Source: Planctomycetota bacterium (GTDB lineage Bacteria > Planctomycetota > UBA8742 > UBA2392). Taken from it: a stretch of DNA of 43,791 nucleotides. Positions 20,427-28,027 of the stretch are shown here, in pieces; positions within the stretch are counted from its first letter, which is position 1, and each line of letters opens with the position of its first letter. The DNA lies in contig QEVF01000029.1 of assembly GCA_003576915.1 (NCBI GenBank), forward strand, positions 1-43,791, given 5' to 3'. The notes beneath the pieces are model-generated. The model did not search any database. It saw nothing but the letters and a program-made list of their open reading frames with translations, and had not been told where the DNA came from. The position numbers were made by a program, and so were the translations under genes.

Positions 20427-20497
20427 GGGCCTGGCCCAGCCTAGCAGGGTAAGGCGCCCAAGGCACCTTGCCCCCGCTACTGCCATCACGGAATCGC

Positions 20498-20503
20498 ATT
20501 ATC
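20498..20503 (-). promoter_or_regulatory. Candidate -10 element for the Rrf2 gene
   Basis: On the minus strand GATAAT occurs in the divergent region between the Rrf2 and RsmH-family genes, 8 nt before a GTG/ATG pair and about 70 nt before the preferred ATG. No convincing -35 box is seen. Autoregulation is common for this family, so this region may hold its operator. Confidence 0.35.
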
Positions 20504-20535
20504 ATCCGGCATCCTCTGACCCCCATGAGCGCCCC

Positions 20536-21582
20536 ATGACTGAGCCTCCCCGCCCGCCGCGCCGCAAACGATACCGGGGCACCCACCCGCGGCGCTTTGA
20601 AGAGCGCTACAAGGAACTCAACCCCGAGAAGTACGCCCACGAGCAGGCCAAAGTCCGCGCCCAGGGCCGCACCCCCGCGGGCACCCATGTTCCGGTCATG
20701 CTCAAGGAGGTTCTGGCTGCACTCAAGCCGACGTCAGGCCAGGTGTATCTTGATTGCACCCTGGGCTTTGGCGGCCACGCGCAGGCCATCGGCGCACTCG
20801 TGGCCCCGGCACCCGTCATCGGCCTCGACCTCGACGCGGAAGAACAGGCCCGCACCCGCGCGCGCCTCGCCGCCCTCGGCATTGAACTGCACGCCCATCA
20901 CGGCAACTTCGCGGGCCTGGCCAAAGTGCTCAAGGCCGAGGGCATCGCGGGTGTGGACCTGCTGCTCGCAGACCTCGGCGTGTCATCCATGCAACTGGAC
21001 CGCCCCGAGCGCGGCTTCTCTTTCAAACACGAGGGCCCCCTGGACATGCGCATGGACCGCTCCCGCGGCCAGACGGCCGCCGCGTTGCTGGCCGGGGCTG
21101 ATGAAGAAACCCTCGCCCGCTGGCTGTCGGATTTCGGCGATGAGCCCAAGGCGGCGGTCGTGGCCCGCGCCATCGTGCAGGCCCGCGCCCTGCGCCCGCT
21201 GGCAACCAGCCGCGATCTGGCCGAGGTCGTCATGCGGGCACTTGGCATCAACCCCCGGCGCTACAAGCGGCAGGGCCCCGGCGACACCCACCCCGCCGCG
21301 CGGACCTTTCAGGCCCTGCGCATGGCGGTCAACCGCGAGATGGAAAACCTCGAACAGTTCCTGCGGGACCTTCCCTGGGTACTCAACGCGGGCGCACGCG
21401 CCGCCATCATTACCTTTCACAGCGGCGAAGAGCGCCGGGTGCGCGCGGCCCTGCAGGCCGGGCTGGAAGCCGGGCACTTCAGCGAGGCCGAGCTCGCAGG
21501 CCAGGCTCCGCAAAGCCGCGAAGTGTTTGACAATCCCCGCGCCCGCTCGGCCCGGCTGTTCTGGGCACAACGGGCAGTCTAG
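20536..21582 (+). CDS. rsmH: RsmH (MraW)-family 16S rRNA C1402 N4-methyltransferase with basic N-terminal extension
   Basis: 348 residues from the ATG at 20536. RsmH transfers a methyl group from S-adenosylmethionine to N4 of C1402 in 16S rRNA. Family motifs: THVPVMLKEVLAAL, LDCTLGFGGHA (SAM loop), LDLDAEE, ADLGVSSMQLD, FSFKHEGPLDMRMD, THPAARTFQALRMAVN, TFHSGEERRV. The first ~50 residues are an extra charged segment (RYRGTHPRRFEERYKELNPEKY) before the canonical start. The gene is not beside mraZ, ftsL or mur genes as in most bacteria. The extension and isolation suggest either a lineage without a dcw cluster or a second RsmH-like paralogue. No Shine-Dalgarno sequence is evident. Convergent with the FapA-type gene, 28 nt apart. 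Confidence 0.9.
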   Translation: MTEPPRPPRRKRYRGTHPRRFEERYKELNPEKYAHEQAKVRAQGRTPAGTHVPVMLKEVLAALKPTSGQVYLDCTLGFGGHAQAIGALVAPAPVIGLDLDAEEQARTRARLAALGIELHAHHGNFAGLAKVLKAEGIAGVDLLLADLGVSSMQLDRPERGFSFKHEGPLDMRMDRSRGQTAAALLAGADEETLARWLSDFGDEPKAAVVARAIVQARALRPLATSRDLAEVVMRALGINPRRYKRQGPGDTHPAARTFQALRMAVNREMENLEQFLRDLPWVLNAGARAAIITFHSGEERRVRAALQAGLEAGHFSEAELAGQAPQSREVFDNPRARSARLFWAQRAV

Positions 21583-21610
21583 CAGACGCTGCACGGTCCC
21601 TGGCGGCCGG

Positions 21611-23095
21611 CTAGCGGAAGTCGCGCTCGCGCAGAATTTCACGCCCCGTCTCATCCAGCACAAAGCGCACCGGCCCGTCCACGTTCTGCGTCAGCTCCAG
21701 CGCGGCTTCACCCAGCTCCAGCCTCGTGCCGGCATAGGCTCTGCGCCAGACCACGATCCGGGCCTGCACTTGGGGAGCCAGGCGGGCCAGCTCGTCCTGA
21801 AGCTGCTGGCGGGCCTGCGTCATGACCTGCTGCTCGTGGGCGAGTTGGCGGGCCAGCTTGACCAGGGCTTCGCGCTGGGCGCCGGAAAGCGAAGCCGTTT
21901 CAGGGGCCTGGGCATAGGGCGCCAGAGCCGCGTGGATCTTCTCGACGTTCTCCCGCGCGGCACGCTGCCGTTCGTGGAGGGCGTGAAGGGCCGGCGCGTG
22001 CAGCTTGTCAGCTCTGACGCAAAGCGTCTGGCGGCTGAACTCGCGGCTGCCCGCATCAAGGACCTCTATGCCGCCCAGGGCCGCATAGAACCCGCCCACA
22101 AGGGCCGCACGCGGAGCCGCCAGCCTGCCCAGCGCGTGAAGCTCGCAAGCCACCGCCTCGCGCGTGACCTCGATGTTGCCCGCACCGTACAGGGTCACGT
22201 TGCGGGCCCGGGCCATCCTTGCGTTGCCATGCACGAAGGCGGGGTGCGCGACGTCGCCGAAGAAGCTGTCCAGCACGTCCAGATCTTCGCGGATGTCGAT
22301 GATGCCGCGGTTGACGCAACGGGCGTCCAGGGTGCGGGCCCTGACGCGGAACTCCGGCAGGACCTCGCCACGGACCAGGACTTCGCCGTCGAAATCGATG
22401 TGCCCCGTCGCGTAGTCGACGTCCGAGACGGAGATGAGGGGAACCACGTTGATTTTGCCGTCGCGCACGCGCAGGCAGCCCTCACGCAACGCAAACACGC
22501 TGGAGCCCTCGGCACGGACGTTCTCGCCCGCCAGCAGGCGGTTCCACTGACCCTGGTAGGCCTTGATCTCGCGGCCGTGAACATCGAGCCCCGACTGTCC
22601 GGCTACCGGCGGGGTCACCGTGAAGAGCTTGTCGCCGGCCTGCACCAGCACGTAGTGGCGGCCCTGCCGGTGGTCCACGCTGCCGTCCGGCAACAGCCGC
22701 GAGCGCGGCGGCTGCTCCGGGTTCTCCACGTGCCACTGGCATTGGCTGTCGCAGCCGTGAACGGGCTCACGCCCCTGGGCCACAAGGAAGGGTGCCGTCG
22801 GTCGTCCCTCGAGCGCGGCGGCGACCGCTCCGTCCACGGCGGAGAAGGCTTCATCGAGCAGGACGAGGTCCAGGGGCGCCAGGAACTTGAGAACGTCAGC
22901 CGCGCTGAGGCTGGGACCGCGCTGAACGACCTGCACGAGGAGCCATGCGCTGACGCGCTGCTTGTCGGTGAAGAGGGTGAGACGGGCGCCGCCGGTGACC
23001 CGTGTAGAAAGGACGTCGTGGCGTGCCAGGTCGACGTGCTCGTAGCGGTCGTAAGCCTCGCTCAAAGCTGGAGTTGTATCGTTCGTCGAAGGCAT
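21611..23095 (-). CDS. FapA/DUF342-family protein
   Basis: 494 residues from the ATG at 23095, which has AGGAA 6 nt upstream; longer starts would run into the AT-rich shared upstream region. The N-terminal ~110 residues resemble the variable leading domain of this family. The centre has the DUF342 signature: VPLISVSDVDYATGHIDFDGEVLVRGEV, then short beta-solenoid strands (VRARTLDARCVNRG, NVTLYGAGNIEV, REFSRQTLCVRADKL). Residues about 365-450 form a coiled coil (HERQRAARENVEKIHAAL, QALVKLARQL region) and a short beta tail follows. FapA homologues have been linked to flagellar assembly and to polymer-associated scaffolds, but no flagellar gene is in this window, so the role here is open. Divergent from the Com-like gene with an AT-rich 58-bp gap. 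Confidence 0.8.
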   Translation of the reverse strand: MPSTNDTTPALSEAYDRYEHVDLARHDVLSTRVTGGARLTLFTDKQRVSAWLLVQVVQRGPSLSAADVLKFLAPLDLVLLDEAFSAVDGAVAAALEGRPTAPFLVAQGREPVHGCDSQCQWHVENPEQPPRSRLLPDGSVDHRQGRHYVLVQAGDKLFTVTPPVAGQSGLDVHGREIKAYQGQWNRLLAGENVRAEGSSVFALREGCLRVRDGKINVVPLISVSDVDYATGHIDFDGEVLVRGEVLPEFRVRARTLDARCVNRGIIDIREDLDVLDSFFGDVAHPAFVHGNARMARARNVTLYGAGNIEVTREAVACELHALGRLAAPRAALVGGFYAALGGIEVLDAGSREFSRQTLCVRADKLHAPALHALHERQRAARENVEKIHAALAPYAQAPETASLSGAQREALVKLARQLAHEQQVMTQARQQLQDELARLAPQVQARIVVWRRAYAGTRLELGEAALELTQNVDGPVRFVLDETGREILRERDFR

Positions 23096-23153
23096 GGAAG
23101 TTCCTGTCGCCAGGGCCGCTATATTACGTTTAGAAACATTTACGGAGCTGGTC
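23096..23153. promoter_or_regulatory. AT-rich divergent promoter region of FapA-type and Com-like genes
   Basis: This 58-bp gap is clearly poorer in G+C than its surroundings. It contains a near-palindromic TATATTA (23120-23126) that can act as -10 in either direction (TATATT on plus, TAATAT on minus). Leaders with AGGAA (minus) and GGAG (plus, 23143-23146) then lead into the two ATG codons. No clear -35 boxes. Confidence 0.4.
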
Positions 23154-23351
23154 ATGGCGCAACAAACAAATATAACCAATTCATCAAAATGCGCAACTAA
23201 AATCACCCTGCTTTGTGCCGGGGTGGCAAGGTGCGCCTGCGGCGCGCTTTTGATGAGGGTCTGCGGGCCGAGCAACGTGGAGATCAAGTGTCGGCGCTGC
23301 GGTCGCCTTGTGGAGGTGCAGCTCAACGACAATACAAAAAGAAATATTTAG
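23154..23351 (+). CDS. Com-like zinc-ribbon microprotein at the head of a tandem-repeat array
   Basis: 65 residues from an ATG with GGAG 7 nt upstream. The core is RCACGALLMRV, a short spacer, then VEIKCRRCGRLVEVQ: two cysteine knuckles (Cys27/Cys29 and Cys46/Cys49) as in the phage Mu Com family, whose founding member binds mom mRNA and activates its translation. The N-terminal third (MAQQTNITNSSK) and the coding bases at both ends are AT-rich and unlike the surrounding genes, a sign of transfer. No mom-like or other phage gene is near. The TAG stop (23349-23351) ends on the first base of the 117-bp repeat array, so gene and array look like one cassette. A nucleic-acid-binding role, possibly on the repeat transcript, is inference. 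Confidence 0.65.
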   Translation: MAQQTNITNSSKCATKITLLCAGVARCACGALLMRVCGPSNVEIKCRRCGRLVEVQLNDNTKRNI

Positions 23352-23655
23352 CGCGCGTAAACGAAGCGGCCCGTCGCCGCAACTCAAGACATGCGAGGCC
23401 AGTGCCTGCAAGCCTAGAGCCTCGAGCCAGTCCGGTGGACTGGCGAGAAAGCGAAGTAGCGCGCGCAGCGCGCGTAAACGAAGCGGCCCGTCGCCGCAAC
23501 CCAAGACATGCGAGGCCAGTGCCTGCAAGGCTAGAGCCTCGAGCCAGTCCGGTGGACTGGCGAGAAAGCGAAGTAGCGCGCGCAGCGCGCGTAAACGAAG
23601 CGGCTCGTCGCCGCAACTCAAGACATGCGAGGCCAGTGCCTGCAAGGCTAGAGCC
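23351..23655 (+). repeat. 117-bp tandem-repeat array, 2.6 units
   Basis: Three in-phase units start with GCGCGCGTAAACG at 23351, 23468 and 23585; the period is exactly 117 bp (39 codons). Units 1 and 2 differ at two positions (T/C in the CTCAAGAC segment, C/G in AAGCCTAG). Unit 3 is cut after 71 bp at GCTAGAGCC and differs from unit 2 at two positions. Full units contain the perfect hairpin GCCAGTCC-GGT-GGACTGGC (23426-23444 in unit 1) and, at the unit junction, GCGCGC-A-GCGCGC (23461-23473). Three of six frames stay open through the array, but none has a start and ribosome site that make a convincing gene. There are no unique spacers, so it is not CRISPR. The array fills the 315 bp between the Com-like and sigma-like genes, ending 11 nt before the latter. 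Confidence 0.95.
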
Positions 23656-23666
23656 CTCCCACCCTC

Positions 23667-24056
23667 ATGCCCTGCAATCACTGCCCACTGCGCGAGAGTT
23701 GTCAGCGCCCCTGCCCCGAACTGGAAGCACTTCTGCCGCGCGAGGACCACGCGCGCCTGGCACGCGCCTTCCGGCTCCATGCCTCGGAATTCCTGGCTTT
23801 GCTGGCTGCACGCCACAGCGAGGTTCTGCGCATGCTCGACTACGAACCTCAGCTCAGCGGCCGCCTGCGCCAGGTCTTCCGCATGAAGTACATCGACGGC
23901 CTGACGCACGAGGAGATCGGCCTCAGGCTCGGCATTGCGCGGCGCGTGGTGGGCACCTACCTCGAACGCGCCCACAATCTGCTCGGCAAGCTCATGACCG
24001 GCCGCAGGAAGCGCCAGCGCGCACCTACTTCAGGGTCACGCGCACGGAAGCGTTGA
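23667..24056 (+). CDS. Small Cys-rich protein with sigma-70 region 4-like helix-turn-helix
   Basis: 129 residues. The N-terminus has a C-x2-C-x5-C-x3-C set (Cys3, Cys6, Cys12, Cys16; CNHCPLRESCQRPCPE) suited to binding zinc or an Fe-S cluster. Residues ~65-112 form a sigma-70 region 4-like HTH: LSGRLRQVFRMKYIDGLTHEEIGLRLGIARRVVGTYLERAHNLL in pieces, with the typical GLTHEEIGLRLGI turn. No sigma region 2 is present, so it is a DNA-binding regulator or partial sigma-like factor rather than a full sigma factor. No Shine-Dalgarno is seen; the preceding 11 nt directly abut the 117-bp array, so the repeats would form its 5' untranslated region. The 3' end overlaps the convergent unknown gene by 32 bp. 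Confidence 0.7.
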   Translation: MPCNHCPLRESCQRPCPELEALLPREDHARLARAFRLHASEFLALLAARHSEVLRMLDYEPQLSGRLRQVFRMKYIDGLTHEEIGLRLGIARRVVGTYLERAHNLLGKLMTGRRKRQRAPTSGSRARKR

Positions 24057-25293
24057 GGGACCCGACCTTCAGCTCAAACAGGGCCTCGCCCCGGGCGTCG
24101 CTGGGCAGGTTCAGGTTGCGTGGCCCCGCCGGCCCCTGGGGGTTGAGGTCGAAGCTTGCGTCAGCGGTGCCCGAGGCCGTGGCCAGGGTGCGGCCGTTTT
24201 GTGTCAGGCGCGCCTCGAACTTCACGCCGCTCTCGATCCAGAGCGTGTCAAAGAGAGCGCCAAAAGAAAGGCGCCGGCCCTCCTGCCAGGCCATGACTTC
24301 CAGCCTGGTGGCCTCGGCCAGGGGGCGGGGGCGCGGTCGATCAGCGTTGGGCAGGTCCGCGGCTTTGAGCGAGAGGGCAAAGGCTTCGGCATCGAGACGC
24401 AGCAGTTCACGCGCGCTCTCGGGCCCCTGCCACAGGCCCACGAGATAGTCCCCGCCCATCTCGGCGTAAAGGATGCGCAGAATCGTGCCCGGCGCAAAGT
24501 ACTCGCCGCAGTAGGCCTCCGAGCCGGCCACGGCCAGCGTCACGCCGCCCGTGCGCCGCAGCCCGCGCTCGCGCAGCTTCTCCTCCAGCGCCACCTGCAG
24601 GGCGTCGCGGCTGCCATATTCGCGCGGCGACAGGGCAAAGAGGCTCATGGTCATCAGCAGGCGTCCGGCGCGCCGGTGCAGCCTGCGCCCCGCGCGCTCA
24701 TAGCCGCTGACGAGCCCCGCAAATCGGCCCTCGAGCAGCAGCAGGCCCAACTGCCCTTCCGCCGTCGGGGCCAGGGGCCAGAGGTCAGCCAGCACGGCAT
24801 CGCGCCGCAGTTCCAGATCCTCGCCCACTCCGCCCGGCGCGGAGAGCACCAGCGCGTAGGCGCGCTTGCCAAATCCGAAGGTCGTCAGCAGGCCGCGCGC
24901 GCCGCTTTCCAGCGTGAAGCTGTAAGACTTGCCCGCCACGGCCTCGCCCAGTCCGTTGAGCCCGTTGTAGTCGCGCGCGGGAGCAAGGCTTGCCCGCAGG
25001 CGCAGGCGCAGGGCCTCCACCCCACGCTCATCCAGGCGCCACAGCGCCACGCCCGTGCGCGTGTTCTGCTCGCCGGCAATGAGCGCCAGGCCCTTGCCCG
25101 GCGCCAGCGGCGTGGGCGGCAGCCGCGTCGCCAGGCCCTCGCCCTCGAGCCAGTGGTAAACGCCCAGGCGCTGGACCTCGGCGCCGGCGGAGGCCCGGGC
25201 CAGCGTCGAGGCAAAGTCCGCCTCCAGCGGCGCGGCACGAAGCCCGAGCAGGCAGAGCAGCACAGACGCGGCAACCAGCAGGCATGGACGCAT
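24025..25293 (-). CDS. Exported protein of unknown function
   Basis: 422 residues from the ATG at 25293, chosen because it opens a clear signal peptide (MRPCLLVAASVLLCLLGLRA, likely cut before APLEADF). The mature protein is soluble, alternating beta strands and Arg/Leu-rich helices; segments such as YHWLEGEGL and GKGLALIAGEQNTRTGVALWRLDE are visible but I recognise no family. The C-terminal ~90 residues (GVKFEARLTQNGRTLATASG, then LPSDARGEALFELKVGSLNASVRVTLK) look like an immunoglobulin-type carbohydrate- or protein-binding domain. Divergent from the porin-like gene across 96 bp; convergent with and overlapping the sigma-like gene. Probably periplasmic. Confidence 0.7.
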   Translation of the reverse strand: MRPCLLVAASVLLCLLGLRAAPLEADFASTLARASAGAEVQRLGVYHWLEGEGLATRLPPTPLAPGKGLALIAGEQNTRTGVALWRLDERGVEALRLRLRASLAPARDYNGLNGLGEAVAGKSYSFTLESGARGLLTTFGFGKRAYALVLSAPGGVGEDLELRRDAVLADLWPLAPTAEGQLGLLLLEGRFAGLVSGYERAGRRLHRRAGRLLMTMSLFALSPREYGSRDALQVALEEKLRERGLRRTGGVTLAVAGSEAYCGEYFAPGTILRILYAEMGGDYLVGLWQGPESARELLRLDAEAFALSLKAADLPNADRPRPRPLAEATRLEVMAWQEGRRLSFGALFDTLWIESGVKFEARLTQNGRTLATASGTADASFDLNPQGPAGPRNLNLPSDARGEALFELKVGSLNASVRVTLK

Positions 25294-25354
25294 GGCCCCA
25301 AAGCCTGCCTGCCCCCGGCGCCAAGGGCAAGGGTCGAGGCGCGCGGATTCATGC

Positions 25355-25383
25355 TTGTTCAAGCTGGGCCACTTGTCCACAAT
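25355..25383 (+). promoter_or_regulatory. Promoter of the porin-like gene, predicted leaderless
   Basis: TTGTTC (25355-25360), 17 nt, CACAAT (25378-25383), then exactly 6 nt to the ATG at 25390. The transcription start would fall on or next to the A of ATG. No ribosome site is present. Confidence 0.55.
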
Positions 25384-25389
25384 CGCGCC

Positions 25390-26898
25390 ATGCGCGCGAT
25401 CTGGCTGCTTGTACTGTTCCTTGCTACGCCTCTTTGGGCCCAACCGCCGATTCCGGATGGTCCGCCGGACCCCGCGCCCAAAGAGACGCCGCCGGAAAAG
25501 CCCCCCGCCGACGAACCCCTGCCCGAGTCAGACCCGGCGGCGATCCAGACTATCGTTGAGGAAGAAGTGCGCCGGCGCATTGAAGAACTCATGCCCCTGC
25601 GCTCGCGCAAGCAGTTGTATGTCGAGTTCGGCGGCGGGCTTTGCGTGAAGTACCGCCAGGCCCAGAAGAACGACCTCAACGGCATTCAAGACGGCGGACA
25701 CCGCGCCCCCGTCGGGTTCGGCATCGACCGTGCCTGGCTTGGCGTTTACGCCGGATACTCCGATCTCGTGGAGGCCACGCTGGAGATGCGCTTCAACGGC
25801 AATTACTCCCTGCTGGATGAAGAGATCTTTGAGCTGCAGCGCGCCTTCGTGACCTACAACCAGCCCCTGTCCCAGTTCAACATCTTCGGGCAGGGTTACT
25901 TCAACGACAATTTCCTCTTCGGCCTTGACGGCCACTTCTACCGCCAGAGCCGCACCAGCGAGAGCATGGCCCTGGGCCAGCGGGCTTTCCTGGCCGACGA
26001 AGTCATTCAGGCCCGCTACACCGCGCGCTTCTTCCGGAGCCTCTATGTCGTGGGCGCTCTCACTGACGGCACCCTCAACGGGCGCGGCTTCGTTGATGAG
26101 TCCCGCAACTATCCCATCCTGGCCGACGACCGCACGCGCTATTGGCGCGGGCTGGGCGACGGCAACGAGGTGGAGCGTTACCTGCAGGTGGACTTCGGCG
26201 CGGGCTACATCATTGATTTCAACGCCACCAGCTTCCTGAACAGCAGCGCGCCCTTTGCCCCCGAACGCGCCACGGGCCAGAACACGAACTTCATCCACCT
26301 CCAGGGCTGGGGCAGCATCGATCGGCTCTCGCGCAACGAGCTGGCGCTGATCGAGGGTCTGCAGCGCCTGCCCTTCAAGGGCGGCACGCCGGCCAATCCC
26401 GGCGGCCACATCCGCCGCGCGAAATGGCGCGTGGGGGCGAACTTCGATTTCAGCATCCGTGTGGGCGACGGCGATCTGGTCGTGCAGGCGCATTACATCC
26501 ACGCCGAGGACGGCCGCTTTGTGCGCGACGCCTGGGGAGTGGAGGCGCGCTACACCTTTGTGCTGCCGCGCATTCCGTTCTTCCTGCGCATCACGCCCAT
26601 GTTCCGCTACAGCGAGCTGGTCACCAACAACAACGAAAACCCCCTGGACGTCAATGATCCTTTGGGCCACCCGCGCCGCGTTTCGTCCGGCGGCGTGGCC
26701 GGTTTCTCCCTCGCCGACGGCGCCGGCTTCGCCGCCGACCGTCGCGAGCTCATGCTGGGCGTGAACCTGACCCTGGCCCGCAACGTCACGCTCGGCTTTG
26801 AGGTCATCTTCAACGAAGAAGACTTCCACCAGGTCCGCAGCATCTCCAGTGACGTGCCCAACATGCTCTACATGCTGCGCCTGCTCGCCGAGTTCTAG
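25390..26898 (+). CDS. Outer-membrane porin-like beta-barrel protein
   Basis: 502 residues. Signal peptide MRAIWLLVLFLATPLWAQ, then a Pro/Glu-rich linker and a short helical stretch (EEEVRRRIEELMP) like the periplasmic coiled coil before many porin barrels. The rest is an amphipathic beta barrel with aromatic girdles (LYVEFGGGLCVKY, AWLGVYAGYSDLVEATLEMRF, FNIFGQGYFNDNFLFG, NLTLARNVTLGFEVIF) and a C-terminal Phe typical of outer-membrane barrels. It most resembles the phosphate-selective porin O/P family; substrate cannot be told from sequence. The start at 25390 follows a -10 box by 6 nt, supporting a leaderless mRNA. Presence of an outer-membrane barrel supports a Gram-negative envelope. Monocistronic as far as seen. 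Confidence 0.75.
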   Translation: MRAIWLLVLFLATPLWAQPPIPDGPPDPAPKETPPEKPPADEPLPESDPAAIQTIVEEEVRRRIEELMPLRSRKQLYVEFGGGLCVKYRQAQKNDLNGIQDGGHRAPVGFGIDRAWLGVYAGYSDLVEATLEMRFNGNYSLLDEEIFELQRAFVTYNQPLSQFNIFGQGYFNDNFLFGLDGHFYRQSRTSESMALGQRAFLADEVIQARYTARFFRSLYVVGALTDGTLNGRGFVDESRNYPILADDRTRYWRGLGDGNEVERYLQVDFGAGYIIDFNATSFLNSSAPFAPERATGQNTNFIHLQGWGSIDRLSRNELALIEGLQRLPFKGGTPANPGGHIRRAKWRVGANFDFSIRVGDGDLVVQAHYIHAEDGRFVRDAWGVEARYTFVLPRIPFFLRITPMFRYSELVTNNNENPLDVNDPLGHPRRVSSGGVAGFSLADGAGFAADRRELMLGVNLTLARNVTLGFEVIFNEEDFHQVRSISSDVPNMLYMLRLLAEF

Positions 26899-26970
26899 CA
26901 GGCCGCCTTGCCCCCGAGCCTGCGACAATGGCCGCGCGTTTTTGTAGCCGTCGGCGGGGGCGAGGCGCGC

Positions 26971-26976
26971 TAACCT
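26971..26976 (+). promoter_or_regulatory. -10 box 6 nt before the GTG at 26983
   Basis: TAACCT followed by TGTCCC and the GTG start; same 6-nt spacing as other promoters in the window. No good -35 at 16-17 nt (TTGTAG lies 23 nt upstream), so this one is weaker. Confidence 0.35.
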
Positions 26977-26982
26977 TGTCCC

Positions 26983-27897
26983 GTGCTTTCGCCCTCCGAA
27001 GAAAAACTCCAGCGCGCCCTGCGCTGGGCCAGTCTGGGCCTGCTGTTGCTCCTGATCCTGGCCTGGTGGTTCAGGGGCGGCCTGCCCCCGCCTTCGGAGG
27101 CCCGGAGCGAGTTGCTGCGCCCGCCGCGCCAAAGCGCCACTTCACGCAAACTGTTTGTGCACAAGCTCAATGGCTACGAATACATGGTCGAGCCCGTAGC
27201 CGAGTATGACTGTGCGGGGCTGGTCGTTTCGACCAACTATACCTGGCGCGACATGTTTGCCCTTGCCGGTTCTCCCATCGATACGCCGGACCTGGGCATG
27301 GTCTGGGACATGAACCTTCAAAGCGGCGACCTGCACAAAGTGAGCTTCTGGAGCGGCGAGTTCACACTCAATTTCCAGCATGCCCCCGGGGTCAAGTTTT
27401 ACATGGAGAACGCCGGCAACACCCACGTGCTGGCCGCCAGCGACGACGTTTACAGTCAGATCACCAGCCTGCGCCGCGGCGACCAGATACGCCTGCGCGG
27501 GGCACTCGTCAATTACTACCGCACCGACTGGGGCCCCCATTGGCGCAAATCCAGCCTCACCCGCACCGACACCGGCAACGGCGCATGCGAGGTCATGTTC
27601 GTCGAGAGCGTGGAAGTGCTCCAGCGCGGCACGCCCCTCTGGTACTTCCTCTATGGCGCGGCGTTCTGGCTCCTGTTGGTGTCACTGGCGGGGCAGGCGG
27701 CCCTCTTTGTCCGCTGGGCCACCAAGCCGCGTCCCCGGCCTGCCATGCAGGAGCCTTTGGCGCTGCCGCCGGCGCTGCAGCCCGCGGGCCGGCAGGTCCC
27801 GGCCGCGCTTGACGCCGGCGCGCCGCATACGGGGCCCGGGGTGGCCGCAGCCAAGGCGCCGGGCAGAAACCAGCGCGAAGTGGAGCCCTGGCATTGA
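26983..27897 (+). CDS. Bitopic/two-TM membrane protein of unknown function
   Basis: 304 residues from a GTG. A first membrane segment (WASLGLLLLLILAWWF, residues ~15-31), a ~190-residue extracytoplasmic domain, a second membrane segment (YFLYGAAFWLLLVSLAGQAALF, ~222-243) and a Pro/Ala-rich cytoplasmic tail. The central domain has conserved-looking pieces: NTHVLAASDDVYSQITSLRRGDQIRLRG and WRKSSLTRTDTGNGACEVMFVESVEVL. I have seen this pattern (N-T-H...GD-x-[IV]-x-L-x-G...S-S-L-x-R-x-D-x-G-x-G-A-C-E) in uncharacterised bacterial membrane proteins but know no function. Followed by a hairpin and convergent with the flavoprotein gene. Confidence 0.7.
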   Translation: MLSPSEEKLQRALRWASLGLLLLLILAWWFRGGLPPPSEARSELLRPPRQSATSRKLFVHKLNGYEYMVEPVAEYDCAGLVVSTNYTWRDMFALAGSPIDTPDLGMVWDMNLQSGDLHKVSFWSGEFTLNFQHAPGVKFYMENAGNTHVLAASDDVYSQITSLRRGDQIRLRGALVNYYRTDWGPHWRKSSLTRTDTGNGACEVMFVESVEVLQRGTPLWYFLYGAAFWLLLVSLAGQAALFVRWATKPRPRPAMQEPLALPPALQPAGRQVPAALDAGAPHTGPGVAAAKAPGRNQREVEPWH

Positions 27898-27989
27898 AGC
27901 CCGGCAGCGCCCGGCGACCCAGGGGCAAGTTGGACGATTTCAGGAAGGCAAGGTGCAATGGCCCCGCCGCAGGGCGCCTCGCCCCATGC

Positions 27990-28009
27990 CGGGTGCGCCA
28001 AAGCACCCG
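27990..28009. terminator. Hairpin between convergent genes
   Basis: CGGGTGC-GCCAAA-GCACCCG, 7-bp perfect stem in the 130-bp gap between two convergent genes. No T tract on either side, so termination is plausible but not shown. The rest of the gap holds no recognised feature. Confidence 0.4.
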
Positions 28010-28027
28010 CCCGGGGCCTGATCAGCG

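Noticed and set aside
20597..23200. Long plus-strand frame overlapping the RsmH-family and FapA-type genes
   Set aside because: Out of frame with rsmH and antisense to FapA; no domain.
23351..23655. CRISPR array
   Set aside because: Repeats are directly adjacent without unique spacers, far longer than CRISPR repeats, and no cas gene is present.
23184..23975. Minus-strand frame with three Leu-rich 39-residue repeats across the array
   Set aside because: It runs antisense through the sigma-like gene, the array and the Com-like gene, has no ribosome site, and its openness follows from the 117-bp period and high G+C.
23213..24448. Long plus-strand Arg-rich frame through the array
   Set aside because: Overlaps the Com-like and sigma-like genes in another frame; composition is that of a GC-rich shadow frame.
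24199..25389. N-terminal extension of the porin-like frame
   Set aside because: Antisense to the exported unknown protein; a signal peptide and promoter place the real start at 25390.
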